A stretch of DNA of 64,000 nt from Pseudomonadota bacterium (GTDB lineage Bacteria; Pseudomonadota; Gammaproteobacteria; Enterobacterales; Enterobacteriaceae), in NCBI GenBank assembly GCA_018261615.1, contig JAGTSE010000001.1:1-64000 (forward strand), in the 5' to 3' direction. Below are positions 1 to 7,398 of the stretch, piece by piece; position 1 is the first letter of the stretch; the number at the start of each line of letters is the position of its first letter. A model generated the notes under the pieces. That model saw only the letters and a list, made by a program, of their open reading frames with translations, was not told where the DNA came from and ran no database searches. A program made the position numbers and the translations under genes.

Positions 1-63
1 GCATATAATCTGAGCGGTGGTTTTCTAACCTGGAAAGCGGTTATGGCGTCGATGAATAAATAA
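1..63 (+). CDS. C-terminal end of a rhodanese-like domain protein (partial)
   Basis: Frame 1 is open from the window edge and encodes about 20 residues (AYNLSGGFLTWKAV...) ending at TAA. The NLSGGFLTW stretch is typical of the last helix of rhodanese domains, including those fused to CoA-disulfide-reductase-type FAD enzymes on plasmids and islands. Only the tail is visible, so the parent protein cannot be named. A perfect hairpin follows directly. Confidence 0.5.
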   Translation, partial: AYNLSGGFLTWKAVMASMNK

Positions 64-64
64 C

Positions 65-96
65 AGATGACGTGCCATATGTATGGCACGTCATCT
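65..96 (+). terminator. Perfect 14-bp hairpin after the rhodanese-like gene
   Basis: AGATGACGTGCCAT pairs perfectly with ATGGCACGTCATCT across a 4-base loop, one base after the stop codon. The position suggests a transcription end, but no T-run follows, so it could also be another palindromic element. Confidence 0.5.
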
Positions 97-308
97 CTCC
101 AGATTCATTGAAAACACATTATTACCCTCGCATAAGAGAGCCTTTCAGGGCTGGGGCAACTCCAGTTTTCCGGCAGTCTCATCCTCTGCGTATTGCAGGA
201 ACAAATCTCTGGAAGATGCGCACAGACATCGTGTTTTTTATCGGCCCAGTCCATTTCTGGGTGATATCTGTCTATCGTAAAATGTTAGACATAAAAAAGA
301 GTAGTAGA

Positions 309-656
309 ATGAATCTATGGGATGAACGTTACAGCCAGAGTGGTTATGCATATGGCACTGAACCAAGCCAATTTTTAGTTGAACAAATAAACTGGCTAAA
401 CCTGAAATCGCCACTGAGCATTCTGAGCCTGGGAGAGGGAGAAGGACGTAACGCAGTCTACCTTGCTACACTGGGTCACCATGTTCACGCTGTCGATGGT
501 TCTGCTGTGGCATTATTGAAAGCACAAGATCTTGCCGCAAGTCGGGATGTTCGTATAGAAACTCAACTCACTGATCTCTCTAACTTCGTTATAGAAAAGC
601 GCTATAATATAGCGGTAATGATTTTTTGTAGTGGATCGGTAATTCAGGACACCTAA
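309..656 (+). pseudogene. Truncated class I SAM-dependent methyltransferase
   Basis: The start MNLWDERYSQSGYAYG and the glycine-rich SAM-binding motif LSLGEGEGRNAVYLA (around residues 37-51) identify a small class I methyltransferase of the TehB-like kind, normally about 190-200 residues. Similarity stops at MIFC (about residue 106). The remaining residues SGSVIQDT are encoded by the IS-like remnant beginning at 627, so the C-terminal half is missing. An open frame extends upstream to 72, but the family start is the ATG at 309. The product is probably inactive. Confidence 0.7.
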
Positions 657-753
657 CCGCCCTCATACGAACAAGGGGGGGGTTATCGCCTTGCTTACAC
701 GAAGAGAAATGGAAACCGGTTATTCCGGTGTCTTGATTTTGTGATCCACTACA
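627..753. mobile_element. 127-bp IS-like remnant or MITE with imperfect terminal inverted repeats
   Basis: The left end reads TGTAGTGGATCGG with TTCAGGACACC further in. The reverse complement of the right end reads TGTAGTGGATCAC with AATCAAGACACC. The outer 11 bases are identical and the similarity continues to about base 27. The interior has no transposase. This fits an internally deleted derivative of an IS3-like element. It interrupts the methyltransferase gene. I see no clear target-site duplication. Confidence 0.6.
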
Positions 754-790
754 TCAGGGGATTTCTGTATCAGGTTAATCAGAGACAGTG

Positions 791-815
791 AGAAAAAGAG
801 CCGTATTAACGGCTC
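791..815 (-). terminator. Rho-independent terminator of the LysE/PhyH/HDO operon
   Basis: Read on the minus strand, GAGCCGT pairs with ACGGCTC across a 4-base loop and is followed by TTTTTCTC. It lies about 25 bp beyond the stop of the LysE-type exporter and marks the operon end. Confidence 0.75.
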
Positions 816-839
816 CTGGGAGAGTGATGGCGCTGAAGT

Positions 840-1478
840 TCAGATGTAAGGATGCAGGGCGGAAATGATTAGGCCTGCAGCAAAACACATGAACACCACC
901 CCACCGGTTTTATTGAGTTTACGGAAGAGGTTTCCGGAAGACATCTTCATCTTTACGGAGTGCGCGAAAAGTCCGTAAAGGGAGTGGATGACGATAACCA
1001 GCAAACAGAAGATAGCCGACAGTATCGAAAACTGGGGAACAAATGGCTGTTGCGGGTTAATGAACTGCGGGAACAGTGCCATAAAGAAGACGATGGGCTT
1101 GGGATTCAGCAGGGAGACCAGCAGCCCCTGGCGGAAACGTTGACCGGCAGAAGGCAGAACAACAGTTTCCGGAGTGTCCGGGTTATTATTCAGCACACGG
1201 GGTACCGAACGGAATAATTTGATCCCCAGATAAATCAGGTAGGCGGCCCCGACGACCTTCACAACCAACAGCGCCAACTGGGACGTGGTAATAATCACCC
1301 CGACACTGCTGGCCGCGACGATCGATATCACGCCCATACCGGCGGCCACACCAATGATCCCGGCCATGGCATTACGCAAGTTATAGTTCAGTGTGTTCGT
1401 GAGTGTGAGTAAAACGCCTGGCCCGGGGCTGGCAATGGTCAGGCTGGCGATAAGAATATAAAAAGCGATCTGTTGCAT
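840..1478 (-). CDS. LysE/RhtB-family amino-acid exporter
   Basis: This 212-residue, strongly hydrophobic protein has the family N-terminus (FYILIASLTIASPGPGVLLTLTNTL), with the PGP motif after the first membrane segment and about six predicted membrane spans. LysE/RhtB proteins export amino acids or close analogues by exchange with protons. It is the last gene of the minus-strand set with the PhyH dioxygenase (50 bp upstream) and the HDO, and a terminator follows. The context suggests that it exports the product of those two oxygenases, or protects the cell from it. The substrate cannot be read from the sequence. Confidence 0.85.
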   Translation of the reverse strand: MQQIAFYILIASLTIASPGPGVLLTLTNTLNYNLRNAMAGIIGVAAGMGVISIVAASSVGVIITTSQLALLVVKVVGAAYLIYLGIKLFRSVPRVLNNNPDTPETVVLPSAGQRFRQGLLVSLLNPKPIVFFMALFPQFINPQQPFVPQFSILSAIFCLLVIVIHSLYGLFAHSVKMKMSSGNLFRKLNKTGGVVFMCFAAGLIISALHPYI

Positions 1479-1528
1479 AAGAGCATATCCTGTCAGGAAC
1501 AGGGGCGCAGTTCTGCGCCCCGGTGAGA

Positions 1529-2440
1529 TCAGCGGGACAGATCCCGGTATGGCTGGTCGGCAAACAAGGCACTGTCTGACAGGCGCTCACCTTCGACAGT
1601 GGCCACTTCCAGATGGAACTTTGTCGGTCCGGCGTATTTAAAGAAATTACGCGGAATTTCCAGCGCTTTCGCCCGTTCAGCATCATAGGTGCTCTCTTTA
1701 CAGAAAAAGCGCATCACAAACGCGGCACGGGACTCAATATCTCCTTCACCCAGCATAACGCTGCGGTGGATAACGTACTTGTCAAAAATCAGCGCATCAC
1801 CTGGTTCAAAGGCGTCTTCCACACCAAAATGATCGAGAATGGCTTTGGTGGCAGGATCATTTAGCGGGCCATCACGCCACTGTACAAAATCGTCTGTGGT
1901 CGGCTGTTCACCGGCATCGATTTTATCCTGTAACATTCTGAACACCGACGGGTCGATATGGCTGTACAGATATTCACCATGCACTGCATTTTTCGGCACA
2001 TAGGCCATCCCGCCGCGCTGTGCCCGGGGATTGATGGTGGCTAACGGTGCCCAGATGGTGCAGCCATAATCCTGGTGATGATGGTAGCCAAAACTCTGCG
2101 TACCGATATGCCATGGAAAACCTTTGTTCTTCATCTTTTCCAGTTCAAACGATAAGGCCTGGGCAAAGAACATCTTACGGCCGGTAATTTTGCTCATAAA
2201 GGCGCGAAAACGTGTGTCCTGCAGCAGACCTGCAACCACTTCATCGCCGTCATACATATCAAAAGCCAGACGGCTGAACCCGGTCTGATACTTATCTGTC
2301 GGGGTGGAGATATATTTACCGATCGTGGACTTTATATAATTCACAAAATCATTAGAATAAAACCCTTTCAGTAATAAAAACCCTTTTTCACTGAATTCCT
2401 TGACCTGTTCATCCGTGAGCGTAAAGTTTTCGTTCAGCAT
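1529..2440 (-). CDS. Phytanoyl-CoA dioxygenase (PhyH)-family Fe(II)/2-oxoglutarate-dependent oxygenase
   Basis: The protein has 303 residues. The iron-binding facial triad is visible: H122-Q-D124 in GYHHHQDYG and distal His225 in FDKYVIHRS. Arg238 or Arg244 (RAAFVMRFF) is placed to bind 2-oxoglutarate. An Asp rather than Gly or Ala at position 124 points to hydroxylation or another oxidative reaction rather than the halogenation of HxG enzymes such as BesD. It lies 84 bp after the HDO gene and 50 bp before the LysE-type exporter, on the same strand. Family members act on free amino acids, acyl chains and natural-product intermediates. The neighbours favour an amino-acid-type substrate, but this is inference. 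Base composition looks lower in GC than the backbone. Confidence 0.8.
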   Translation of the reverse strand: MLNENFTLTDEQVKEFSEKGFLLLKGFYSNDFVNYIKSTIGKYISTPTDKYQTGFSRLAFDMYDGDEVVAGLLQDTRFRAFMSKITGRKMFFAQALSFELEKMKNKGFPWHIGTQSFGYHHHQDYGCTIWAPLATINPRAQRGGMAYVPKNAVHGEYLYSHIDPSVFRMLQDKIDAGEQPTTDDFVQWRDGPLNDPATKAILDHFGVEDAFEPGDALIFDKYVIHRSVMLGEGDIESRAAFVMRFFCKESTYDAERAKALEIPRNFFKYAGPTKFHLEVATVEGERLSDSALFADQPYRDLSR

Positions 2441-2523
2441 AATACTTCCTTTAATGTTAATGAAGGTTGTTACGGGGTTTGCAGGATGGGGTTACCAGAT
2501 ATCCGGCAACCCCATATTAATAA

Positions 2524-3579
2524 TTATAATTTTTTCAGTGTATTTAACAGATCATCATAATAATCGGCGCACGTTTCGAGCCGTAACAAAGCACCAGTGT
2601 ATATTTCATGCCGGGACACAGGATCAAAATCAATTAAGGGTTGAATAACTTTATTCAGCCAGCCATCAGCATGATCAACATCAATTTCAATATGTTCAGA
2701 ATAATAATAAATATTTTTATCAGAAATACCAATGCGGCGGGCGCCGTCAACGAGCTTACTATACTGTGGAGGATCAAGAAGCTCAGTCATAGCCATCGCA
2801 CCAACCAGTTTAAAGTAATGCTGACGATTGACCCCGCCCAGCAGGAAAACATTGTAACCGGTCAGACCCTGCCAGTTGTACAGGCTGGAGAACTGGTCCC
2901 CTCCCGGGCGGAGGTTGCGGGCTTTCAGCAACGAGTGATACAAGTCCACATGGTTGTGGTGTTCATTACCCTGACCCGCCTCATCCCACAGATTTTTGGT
3001 AATTTCGCTCCGGGTAAAGGGATAGGAGCCGGGTAACATCATGGCTACCAGATCAAAAAACAGAACATTCAGGGCGGTATCGCTACGGAAAAAATAATCA
3101 AAATGACGATCGCCTGCCTGCGTGGACAGGTAATCAAACAGAGGATGGGTAGCCGCTCGGTGAGTCCTGCACAGGGTGGTTAACCGGGAAACGAAATTAT
3201 CTTCTGCGTGAGGTAATTGGTATTCTCTGATACGTCGCGTTTCAAATTCCAGCCACGATTTCTCAATAATGTTCCGTAATGAAATGATAAATGGGGAGTA
3301 CTGATTTCTGGCACATGCTGATAAAGGTGGTGAAAAACAGCAGTTATAGATTTGAAATAAAACAGACTGGATTTCTTTCCGAACATCCAGATTATTCAGA
3401 TGGTATGCCTGATGAAGGCTCTCATATACACGGGTATGAACAATTTCGCCAAAATTTTTGTAATCCGTCAGGAATGTTTCCAGATAAGGTTCATTCAGTA
3501 ATCCCGTTATCAGTGTGACGAGATTTTCACTCAGTAAATTGCCTGCAGGCGTCAGGCAGTCTGTTCCAGAAGTATTCAT
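2524..3579 (-). CDS. Heme-oxygenase-like diiron oxidase (HDO; iron-containing redox enzyme family)
   Basis: The protein has 351 residues. A complete set of candidate diiron ligands is present: E200 and H210 (WDEAGQGNEHHNH), E266 (AMTE), and H296-x3-D300-x2-H303 (HIEIDVDH). Intervals E-66-E-30-H-4-D-3-H, with His 10 after the first Glu, match the ligand set I recall for the N-oxygenase SznF; D176 sits near the extra-ligand position. HDOs oxidise amino acids and amines: N-oxygenation (SznF, HrmI/BelK), C-C cleavage (BesC) or decarboxylation (UndA). It is the first enzyme gene after the tetR gene and shares the strand with the PhyH dioxygenase and exporter. The ribosome-binding site before the ATG at 3579 is poor. 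The reaction and substrate are unknown. Confidence 0.8.
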   Translation of the reverse strand: MNTSGTDCLTPAGNLLSENLVTLITGLLNEPYLETFLTDYKNFGEIVHTRVYESLHQAYHLNNLDVRKEIQSVLFQIYNCCFSPPLSACARNQYSPFIISLRNIIEKSWLEFETRRIREYQLPHAEDNFVSRLTTLCRTHRAATHPLFDYLSTQAGDRHFDYFFRSDTALNVLFFDLVAMMLPGSYPFTRSEITKNLWDEAGQGNEHHNHVDLYHSLLKARNLRPGGDQFSSLYNWQGLTGYNVFLLGGVNRQHYFKLVGAMAMTELLDPPQYSKLVDGARRIGISDKNIYYYSEHIEIDVDHADGWLNKVIQPLIDFDPVSRHEIYTGALLRLETCADYYDDLLNTLKKL

Positions 3580-3797
3580 AATAAAAACACGATAATTAAT
3601 ACATGGAAACTTACATTATAGTAACACTTTTATTTTGTCATTATTTTTTTATTAATGTTTATATATCAATTAGTTAACATAAAAATATTTGAAATTCGAA
3701 TTATTTGGTTAATTTTCAACCAAAAAAAGTGACTACATGGTCTATTTTTGAGTCGGAAATGATAAATGACCAGGCTTTCATTTCCGTATTTTGTGGC
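3580..3797 (-). promoter_or_regulatory. AT-rich gap between the tetR gene and the HDO gene
   Basis: This 218-bp stretch is very AT-rich, with long A and T tracts, and lies directly upstream of the HDO gene. It probably holds the operon promoter and TetR operator. I cannot single out one convincing -35/-10 pair or palindrome. Confidence 0.4.
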
Positions 3798-4373
3798 CTA
3801 GATTTCCCCTCCTTCCGAGAAAATCACTGCCTTCACAGCCTGCCAGGCCGTTTTAGCAGGGGGATACTCTGAATTTACGTCTGCAGCCTGCGCAGCAGCG
3901 ATCGCGCCGTCAATGAGCATCATGGTGATACAGGCGCATCGTTCCGCCGGTTCCGGTCTGAGAACGGCTCTCAGGATGTCCGTAAACATCTGGCACATTT
4001 CGTGCTTAAATTCAGCGGTGATCAACATGACGTCCTGTAGAGTGCCGCCATACTCATTGACGGCTTTACTGAACATGCAGCCGTAAAAATTCGGGCTGGT
4101 AAACCACTGTTCATAAAAGCAAAAAACAGCATAAAGCTTGGCTCGAGGTGTCTGTTCGGCCGCAATCACGGACCTGATTTCATTCAGGAAAAAATCCTGT
4201 CGGTTCCGCAGGGTTGCGATTATCAGGGTTTCCTTGTCCCTGAAATGACGATACAGCGTCATTTTGGAAATACCTGCAGCCTGGGACAGTTGGTCAACTG
4301 TTGGCGTGAGATAGCCTTCTTTATTGAACACACTGGCTGCCGCGTTAATGATGTCAGTTTTATTTACGGTCAT
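3798..4373 (-). CDS. TetR/AcrR-family transcriptional regulator
   Basis: The protein has 191 residues. An N-terminal helix-turn-helix is clear (residues 6-47, including TVDQLSQAAGISKMTLYRHFRDKETLI). The C-terminal half is a ligand-binding domain of the YcdC/CgmR type (EQWFTSPNFYGCMFSKAVNEYGG). It lies immediately upstream of the HDO-PhyH-LysE genes on the same strand, so it is the likely local repressor. The inducer would be the pathway substrate, product or an exported toxic compound. Confidence 0.85.
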   Translation of the reverse strand: MTVNKTDIINAAASVFNKEGYLTPTVDQLSQAAGISKMTLYRHFRDKETLIIATLRNRQDFFLNEIRSVIAAEQTPRAKLYAVFCFYEQWFTSPNFYGCMFSKAVNEYGGTLQDVMLITAEFKHEMCQMFTDILRAVLRPEPAERCACITMMLIDGAIAAAQAADVNSEYPPAKTAWQAVKAVIFSEGGEI

Positions 4374-4557
4374 GCGTTGGTCTCAGGAGCTTAATTTTGG
4401 AAATTTTTATGAGAGCAGCATACATGACAAGTCCCGGAAACGGGAGACTGAGTACCGACCTGTTCAGCCCGAAGATATCAGAACAGATCACAACATACCC
4501 TCGGCGGCCAGCTCCTATGCCCGGCGAAAGGCCTCACGCGGGCCCGGGTTTCCTCTC
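4374..4557. other. Non-coding gap in the old island
   Basis: No plausible gene is present. The promoter of the tetR-like gene should be at the left end. The rest looks like decayed plasmid-type sequence continuing from the KfrA-like remnant. Confidence 0.4.
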
Positions 4558-4806
4558 TCATGTCTTCACCTTCTCGTCGCCGCGTGCCAGTGCCAGCAGT
4601 TCGGCCTACAGGACGCGGGCAGCCAGGGTGTCGCTGTTGGCCTGCTTACAGGTAGCCTGACAGAGCAGGCCCAACTGACTGGTCAACATCTGTGTCAGTT
4701 CCGGCAGCGGCGTGAGGGCCTGCTCCGTCCGCTGTTCCTGCAGACGGGCGTGGAACGCCCGCATCACCGGGGAAATATGCGACAGGGAGCCGCCGCCAAG
4801 GAGAAC
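4558..4806 (-). pseudogene. KfrA-like DNA-binding protein remnant
   Basis: The minus-strand translation reads GGGSLSHISPVMRAFHARLQ and continues for about 70 residues. The GGSLSxISP pattern resembles the N-terminal DNA-binding domain of KfrA, a plasmid regulator and partition-associated protein. The frame has a stop (TAG at 4606-4608) before the final codons and no proper start. It abuts the broken integrase at about 4806, so the two fragments were joined by a deletion. Plasmid-derived DNA in the island is the simplest reading. Confidence 0.45.
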
Positions 4807-5656
4807 GGCAGGTGTTCATCCTTCATCTTTGCGCCACGCGCTGAGAACCGCACGCCTTTTACGGCCTCCCGCTGGGCAGGTACGGTCCAGATATGTGCTT
4901 TCAGGTTGAACTCGTCCCAGCGGGCAAGCCGTAGCTCGCTGGAGCGCAGAAAGACATGTAGATTAAGCTCCAGCGCCAGACGGGTCAGCACCCGGCCTTT
5001 GTAGTTCTCAATCTTCGCCAGCAGTTCAGGCAGGCGTTTCAGCGGCAGGGCGGGGTGATGTTGGTTCGCTACCGGGGTCACGACGCCATCTAAATCGTAA
5101 GCCGGATTATATTTGATGACGCCCTGCTGTACGGGTGGCGCATGATTTTGGTTAGATGCTGGCGCACCCGTCCGGCGACGTCATGCACGCCTTTATCGTC
5201 AATAGCCTTAACCAACTGCGCCAGATGTCGGGTTTCAACCTGAATGATGTCCATTGAACCAATAGCGGGGAAAACGTAGCGTTTCAGGCAGGTGAGAATT
5301 TTATCGGCATGGGCTTCCGACCAGAGCTTAAGGCTGCTGGAGTGCCATGCCGTCGCTGCATACTGGAATGTACGGGATTCATCAACAGTGGTGTTATGCG
5401 TCTTGCGCAACTGAGAGGGGCTGATACCGGACGCCAGAAGCTTCCGTGCCGCATCGCGTTTTTCGCGGGATTCCGCCAGCGTAGTCTGGGGATAGGGGCC
5501 AAAGGCCAGACGGCTTTCTTTACCATCGAGGCGATAGCGGAAATACCATAGCTTAGCACCGCTGGTCGATACCACCAGGTACAGGCCTTGCTAGTCGGTG
5601 AGTTCGTATGATTTTGCGAGAGGTTTTGCTGAGCGGATTTTGCTGTCAGTTAACAC
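4807..5656 (-). pseudogene. Broken P4-type tyrosine integrase
   Basis: From GTG at 5656 the frame reads LTDSKIRSAKPLAKSYELTD, hits TAG at codon 22 (5591-5593), and continues QGLYLVVSTSGAKLW. A frameshift near 5140-5150 separates the next part, which runs from TPVANQHHPALPLKRLPELL to FSARGAKMKDEHL. Similarity ends at about 4807, before the HxxR...H...Y catalytic region. It is clearly related to the intact integrase at 7399-8658. The gene carries at least three lesions and is dead. It was probably the integrase of an older island at the same tRNA. Confidence 0.85.
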
Positions 5657-5814
5657 ATGAGGGTCACTCCAGTTGTCGAACTGAATGACCCGCAATCTGA
5701 CCCCAAATTCTCCGGATACGAAGGGATAAATCAAAACGCATCAGAAAGACTTTTACCCCAACCTATTGAATTACAACAATATAGGAATTCATAGGAAGGC
5801 ATAAAAAATAATAG
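5657..5814. other. Non-coding gap between the dead integrase and the att-like copy
   Basis: No gene is visible. The position corresponds to the integrase-to-tRNA gap of the older island, so it should contain the former integrase promoter. Confidence 0.4.
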
Positions 5815-5833
5815 TGGTGCCGGACTCGGAATC
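5815..5833. repeat. att-like direct repeat: copy of the tRNA-Phe 3' end
   Basis: TGGTGCCGGACTCGGAATC repeats the tRNA-Phe 3' end at 8822-8841, with one C missing from the CCC run. Same orientation, next to the tRNA on one side and a second integrase relic on the other, is the arrangement left by island integration into a tRNA gene. The element between the two copies is about 3.0 kb. Confidence 0.75.
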
Positions 5834-6176
5834 ATATCCACGATTAACATACTGTTTGTTATTAGTTTTGGTGATATTTATCGCAAACAGCGCCCCCACT
5901 AAAGCCCCCATAAAAAATCGCTTTGTTTTTGTGATGGTTGTCACGATGAATCGGTGTTTTAGCAGCTAACGGCGCTAAAAACGTCGTTCCATCTCCTATG
6001 CAGGCAACAGTCGACAGCTCTCTGTATTGAATATCTTCTAAACGTAGATTTGATATGTTGGATTTGTGATTTTTGAGATAATAATAAATAGTTTTATTTA
6101 TAATATATTGATTATATTGGTATTTTTTCTATTATTTTGAGATGTTCTCATGCTCGATTTGAGATAACTACATATC
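5834..6176. other. AT-rich leader upstream of the fic gene
   Basis: There is no gene in these 343 bp. The right half is extremely AT-rich. The motif TTTGAGAT occurs three times, near 6074, 6136 and 6158, the last just before the fic ribosome-binding site. GAGATGTTCTC at about 6139 is a small palindrome. These could be operator sites for the fic promoter. Confidence 0.4.
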
Positions 6177-7319
6177 ATGGCTCAATTTAATCACTTTGAA
6201 CTTTCGCTTCTGAACCCCAGCTTTGATTCCCCTTTGGTCGATGCGCTGACGGAACTGGAGATCCTCCGGCATCTGAGGCTGGAAACGGATGTTCACCCTA
6301 TCCTGTTTGCGCAATTGAAAGCCGTTTTCCACATGCTGGAGAGTCTGGGTTCTGCGAGGATTGAGGGAAACCACACGACACTTGCCGACTATGTGGAAAG
6401 CAAAGCCGAAGGAACACAGAGTTCGACGGATCAGCTCAAAGAAATCAACAATATTGAAGCTGCGATGGAATTCATCGACGAGCATCTAAATAATGGTGAT
6501 GAGATAACGGAATATTTTATCCGCGAGCTACATAGTCTGGCAGTTGTCGGGTTGCAACAGGAAGGTGACAGAACGCCCGGTGCCTATCGACAACATAACG
6601 TCAGCATCGCTCAGTCTAACCATTTACAGCCGGATCACATCCGTGTTTCTGATTATATGGCAGAGCTGACCGCCTTTATTAACCGTGCTGATAAACCAAA
6701 ATATGACCTGATGAAGATTGCGTTGGTGCATCACCGTTTTGGCTGGATACACCCATTCGGCAACGGTAATAGCAGAACGGTCAGGCTGCTGACCTATGCG
6801 TTATTGATCAAGTATGGTTTTAATGTTCAAGCAGGTGGCCGGGTTCTTAATCCGACAGCGGTATTTTGTAACGATCGCGAGCGTTATTACGCCATGCTGT
6901 CGTTAGCTGATAAAGGAACTGAGCAGGGCTTAGAAGAATGGTGTTTATATGTACTTTCGGGAATTTCATCTGAGTTGAAGAAAGTCGATCAACTGACAAA
7001 TCATGCTTTTTTGAGTATAAAAATACTGTATCCGGCGATCGACTTTTCATCTGAAAGAGGGCTGATAAACCCGCTGGAATCTAAAGTACTGAAACGCGCT
7101 GTCGAGCTAGGGACGATAAAAGCGGGTGACCTCCGTACTGCTTTACCTGACCTGAAACCAGCGCAGGTGACTTATCAGCTTGGTAAGCTGATTGAGCGGG
7201 GGCTGCTTCAGCCAGTAGAAGAAGGGGCGCGTACCTATACGGCGAAGTTTTCTAACTCGTATCTGATTCGTGGGGTGATTAAGGTTCTGCGTGAAGAAGG
7301 GTTTATTCCTGATTTGTGA
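6177..7319 (+). CDS. Fic-domain protein with N-terminal inhibitory helix
   Basis: The protein has 380 residues. The Fic catalytic loop is [12 protein letters not shown] (192-203). Compared with the usual HPFx(D/E)GNGRxxR, the metal-binding acidic residue is Asn and the last Gly is Ser. An inhibitory motif of the (S/T)xxxE(G/N) type is present at residues 59-64 (SARIEG), so this is a class II (self-inhibited) Fic protein. A winged-helix-like region follows at the C-terminus (residues 300-350). Canonical Fic enzymes transfer AMP to protein side chains; with this loop AMP transfer is likely but not certain. It is the only cargo gene of the small tRNA-Phe element. Start ATG at 6177 has GAGAT upstream. 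Confidence 0.85.
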   Translation: MAQFNHFELSLLNPSFDSPLVDALTELEILRHLRLETDVHPILFAQLKAVFHMLESLGSARIEGNHTTLADYVESKAEGTQSSTDQLKEINNIEAAMEFIDEHLNNGDEITEYFIRELHSLAVVGLQQEGDRTPGAYRQHNVSIAQSNHLQPDHIRVSDYMAELTAFINRADKPKYDLMKIALVHHRFGWIHPFGNGNSRTVRLLTYALLIKYGFNVQAGGRVLNPTAVFCNDRERYYAMLSLADKGTEQGLEEWCLYVLSGISSELKKVDQLTNHAFLSIKILYPAIDFSSERGLINPLESKVLKRAVELGTIKAGDLRTALPDLKPAQVTYQLGKLIERGLLQPVEEGARTYTAKFSNSYLIRGVIKVLREEGFIPDL

Positions 7320-7398
7320 TAGTTCGGTGCTCGCTCTGCTGCGCTCCACCTCAGCCCTGATGCAACAGCGGCTTATTCCATCGGTGCATCCGTCTGAC

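Noticed and set aside
72..308. N-terminal extension of the methyltransferase frame
   Set aside because: The extension overlaps a hairpin and is not part of the family; the match starts at MNLWDERYS (309).
1529..2440. Radical halogenase (BesD-like)
   Set aside because: The facial triad has Asp at the position where halogenases have Gly or Ala.
4324..5004. 226-codon open frame on the plus strand
   Set aside because: It runs across the start of the tetR gene, the KfrA-like remnant and the dead integrase. It is out of frame with all of them and its composition is not protein-like.
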